From an uncultured Mollicutes bacterium (lineage in GTDB: Bacteria; Bacillota_I; Bacilli_A; RF39; UBA660), in assembly GCA_900543055.1 (NCBI GenBank), contig UQQI01000014.1, positions 1 to 30,514 on the forward strand: DNA of 30,514 nt, in the 5' to 3' direction. Under the pieces are notes generated by a model that saw nothing but the letters and a program-made list of their open reading frames with translations, did no database searches and was not told where the DNA came from. This document shows, piece by piece, positions 29,592-30,514 of this stretch (positions within the stretch are counted from its first letter, which is position 1; every line of letters starts with the position of its first letter). The position numbers and the translations under genes are program-made.

Positions 29592-30514
29592 TTAACAAAC
29601 TTCTATTAATTTTTTATAATTAGGATATTTCTTTATTACACATTCAACAAACCCTTTTAATTCTTCATTTGAAACTGGATAACTATAATATAAAGTCTTA
29701 GATTCTACAATCAAATCATTATCTTTTGAATAGTTACTTTGCCTATTGCCAACTGCTTTATACTGTTCTTCAGTAATGGTAGGTTTCCATGAACTATTAT
29801 CTGAAAATTTAAGTTCTTCTAAATCCTTAATCGTTTTTAAATAACCATTATCAATCAAATCTTTTAATATATCACGTACCATTTTGGTTTTTTCTCTACA
29901 ACCATAATACGTATATTCATCATTATCCTTTTTTCTAAATTTACCCACTTTACCAAGTACTATTCTCTTTATTTTATCTTTTAAATTCTTTTTAGTAGTG
30001 ACTTCTTTTTCTAGTACTGTGAATAATATTTTAAATTGTTTTATATTATTGCTATAAAATTCATTATACTCACCTTGCTTTCCATTTAGAATGTTAATTA
30101 ATTCTTCACTATAATTATTGTAGATAGCAACTGACAGTTTTCTCAAAGTACTAGTAATAGGCATATAACCAAATTCACATAAATAAGTAAATCCTTTTAA
30201 ATATTCTTCAACACTGATTGAAGCTAAACTATTTGCTTCTAGATATGAACAAGGTTCTAATACATAAGATATTAATTCTTGGTAATCAATCCTAATATAT
30301 TCATCTTTATATTCATCTTCAGCAGAAATAGGATTCGTTTTAGGATTATTATCTAATGATAGAAATACATATATTTTAGTAGCATTTTTATTATCATCAT
30401 TATTAATATCGATATCAACTTTATCCAAATACTCTTTATATCGTTTTGTTTGATCTTTACTACTTTCTCCACTAAATAATTTATTTTCTAGAATAATATT
30501 ATAATTATTATTTC
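29592..30514 (-). CDS. PD-(D/E)XK nuclease-family protein, 5' end beyond the window
   Basis: The reading frame is open to the right edge. Its visible start NYNIILENKLFSGESSKDQTKRYKEYL matches the ExK...Q...Y core of the PDDEXK_4 group, followed by KIYVFLSLDNNPKT and IRIDYQELISYVL, the usual next strands of that group. A TTG at 30428 could be mistaken for a start but would cut the catalytic ENK off. The C-terminal 190 residues include a Lys-rich stretch and SWKPTITEEQY. It lies 16 bases before the DnaA-like ATPase gene in the same operon, so the two probably work together: a nuclease with an ATPase partner. Confidence 0.7.
   Translation of the reverse strand, partial: NNNYNIILENKLFSGESSKDQTKRYKEYLDKVDIDINNDDNKNATKIYVFLSLDNNPKTNPISAEDEYKDEYIRIDYQELISYVLEPCSYLEANSLASISVEEYLKGFTYLCEFGYMPITSTLRKLSVAIYNNYSEELINILNGKQGEYNEFYSNNIKQFKILFTVLEKEVTTKKNLKDKIKRIVLGKVGKFRKKDNDEYTYYGCREKTKMVRDILKDLIDNGYLKTIKDLEELKFSDNSSWKPTITEEQYKAVGNRQSNYSKDNDLIVESKTLYYSYPVSNEELKGFVECVIKKYPNYKKLIEVC

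Noticed and set aside
29022..29609. 195-codon plus-strand frame opposite the DnaA-like gene
   Set aside because: No start signal; the minus-strand gene has clear ATPase motifs.

Overview
The window is very AT-rich. It has strong AGGAGG-type ribosome binding sites, TTGACA/TATAAT promoters with many extended -10 (TGN) boxes, and tight intrinsic terminators. Trp is written TGG in every intact gene I followed, and TGA acts as a stop. This points to a low-GC Bacillota lineage (Bacilli/Erysipelotrichia/RF39-like or a Clostridia relative, probably host-associated). I cannot name the species. No rRNA, tRNA or CRISPR array was seen. The whole stretch reads as an accessory island made of mobile-element pieces and anti-phage genes.

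Layout. (1) 1-3.3 kb: edge of a gene with a palindromic operator, a three-gene operon of small unknown proteins, and three broken genes (a DUF2441 gene, an unknown gene and a tiny ORF), several of them broken at A-runs. (2) 3.37-11.3 kb, minus strand: an intact operon DUF3800 - OLD-family ATPase/TOPRIM nuclease - short UvrD-like helicase, which looks like a variant of Gabija (GajA/GajB) with an extra first gene. Upstream of it lies a restriction-modification operon: XRE regulator - N6-adenine methyltransferase - PD-(D/E)XK endonuclease - GIY-YIG (T5orf172-type) protein. (3) 11.3-17.4 kb, plus strand: a mobilizable integrative element core with small replication/DNA-binding genes, a RecA-fold ATPase, a hairpin-rich candidate oriT, a MobV relaxase, a coiled-coil CHAT protease and a tyrosine integrase. 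A 31-bp inverted repeat (30/31) bounds this core, and 'GATGGGTAG' double repeats lie at 3.37 and 17.29 kb. (4) 17.4-25.7 kb, minus strand: a membrane protein gene broken by an in-frame TGA, a membrane-anchored XRE regulator pair, an XRE / IrrE-Fic fusion (broken) / GPGGGLY-repeat operon, a DUF262-DUF1524 (GmrSD-like) protein, and an AbiEi/AbiEii toxin-antitoxin pair with an excellent operator. (5) 25.8-30.5 kb, minus strand: a resolvase fragment, SSB, a DUF2779 nuclease, and an operon of a PD-(D/E)XK nuclease (5' end off the window) and a protein that looks like a DnaA AAA+ domain fused to a degenerate DnaB-like RecA domain.

How the parts connect. The defense operon promoter and the relaxase promoter region share an identical 22-bp segment (TATAAT plus a GTCATAACGTCATT operator-like stretch), which suggests one regulator controls both defense cargo and transfer. 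Genes between the two GATGGGTAG double repeats (3.4-17.3 kb) are all open, whereas much of the DNA on both sides is decayed. This fits a relatively recent arrival of a ~14 kb defense-carrying element in an older island. Family assignments come from motifs read by eye, not from database searches.
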